DNA of 43,302 nucleotides from Pelargonium nanum (taxonomy: Eukaryota; Streptophyta; Magnoliopsida; Geraniales; Geraniaceae). Under the pieces are notes generated by a model that saw only the letters and a list, made by a program, of their open reading frames with translations, did not search any database and was not told where the DNA came from. How positions within the stretch are numbered: position 1 is the first letter of the stretch; the number at the start of each line of letters is the position of its first letter. The stretch spans positions 1 through 43,302 of the forward strand of contig JAYMTF010000241.1 of assembly GCA_036897485.1 (NCBI GenBank), read 5' to 3'. A program made the translations under genes and the position numbers. Below are positions 42,603 through 43,302 of this stretch, piece by piece.

Positions 42603-43302
42603 ACGCAGCGCAGAAGCCGGTCCGTTTTTCGTTAGGGTGTATGCTATTTAAAAGAAATGTTGTTGTACCCAAAATGATGATTGTGAAGTTGTAGTTTTTG
42701 GTTCAGTGTAAATATATGACAAAAGAAAGACGGAAGTGGATTGCTTGTAATGCAAGTACAACACATATAAATTTGTAAGTAATGTGATAGTACTACACCT
42801 CTTTGTTTGTCCTATTGGAGGTTGATGGTGGGAGCCATTTAAATGATTGTTGTCAATTATCTTGCTATTGTTTAAGCTCTCCTAATCTTTATCATTATTT
42901 GGTTCCATTGTGTGTATCCAGATGCACCCATCATGTAACACTTGCATCCATTATTGTATATTTCTTGATTCCTGTGGGGTCCACCCAGCAAGCCCCTTGA
43001 ATGGATGACACATGACATTGTCATTGCAGATGGTAAGTTGTATTTTGACTACTTGGGAGATAATTTGAATTTTGTATGATTGGGACGCTTGGTGCCAACG
43101 TGCAGCTCTTCGGGCTTGTTCCTCAAGGCTCAATGAAACCTGAGAAAAAAAAAGGTAATTACTGATGAATCTCTTGTGCTTAACATGTTTTTCAACTAGC
43201 ATTCTTAAAGTTTATCGGTGAACTTTGACATACCATGTACTTTCGAAACGTTGCACCGTAAGTCCTTTTGGACGGAAAATGGGCAAAACCGTTATCATGT
43301 GC
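42603..43302. other. VPE 3' flank to window end
   Basis: The first about 200 bases are the likely VPE 3'UTR. Beyond that the sequence is AT-rich. On the minus strand an acceptor-like TTTTTTCTCAG precedes an open stretch (VSLSLEEQARRAARWHQAS, from 43139 leftward) that could be the last exon of a gene lying beyond the right edge. This is weak. Nothing else was recognised. Confidence 0.35.

Noticed and set aside
1..43302. CRISPR array, prokaryotic operon, organelle insert or viral integration
   Set aside because: No regular short spaced repeats, no polycistronic gene packing, no organelle gene block and no viral protein remains were seen.

Overview
The window is nuclear DNA from a flowering plant, most likely a eudicot. 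The genes have many short exons with GT..AG introns that are AT-rich. They encode plastid- and vacuole-targeted plant proteins, and the gaps are filled with plant repeat families (MULE, hAT MITE, TRIM, LINE, SINE). I cannot name the species from the sequence. Nothing prokaryotic or viral was seen.

Layout, left to right. (1) 1-2.8 kb, +: mitochondrial ATP synthase subunit g, with a 5'UTR intron and a MITE-like inverted repeat in its coding intron. (2) 4.5-8.0 kb, -: a nine-exon ferrochelatase, last enzyme of haem synthesis, of the type lacking the LHC tail (FC1-like). (3) 8.4-13.5 kb: an accessory tract with LINE 3' ends, a gene-start remnant with a duplicated exon piece, and a 1,017-bp Mutator-like element with long terminal inverted repeats and a 9-bp target duplication. 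(4) 13.6-17.1 kb, -: an eleven-exon plastid serine hydroxymethyltransferase (SHM3-like). It is complete except for a 20-bp deletion in exon 3 that removes the PLP-phosphate loop and shifts the frame. (5) 17.6-20.8 kb: repeats plus tRNA-Gly(GCC), followed by a probable box C/D snoRNA and a Pol III T-run. This looks like a plant dicistronic tRNA-snoRNA gene. (6) 20.8-25.6 kb, -: PITHD1-type PITH-domain protein. It is divergent, at only 260 bp, from (7) 25.9-28.6 kb, +: the BRISC/BRCA1-A subunit BABAM1 (MERIT40). (8) 31.5-33.0 kb, +: a short PP2C phosphatase with an unusual three-copy hairpin repeat just downstream. (9) 33.6-35.6 kb, -: a protein with a PHAX RNA-binding domain. (10) 37-38.5 kb: a tRNA-derived SINE and a perfect 129-bp hAT MITE. 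(11) 38.5-42.6 kb, +: a vacuolar processing enzyme (legumain).

The genes do not form an operon or a single pathway; they are ordinary housekeeping and signalling genes. From memory, several neighbours (VPE, PP2C, BABAM1, PITHD1) are also neighbours in Arabidopsis, split between two duplicated blocks, so this stretch may preserve an ancestral eudicot gene order. The points most worth checking are the SHM3 deletion, the tRNA-snoRNA unit, the repeat array behind PP2C and the well-delimited transposons. I did not find a convincing wholly new biological system.
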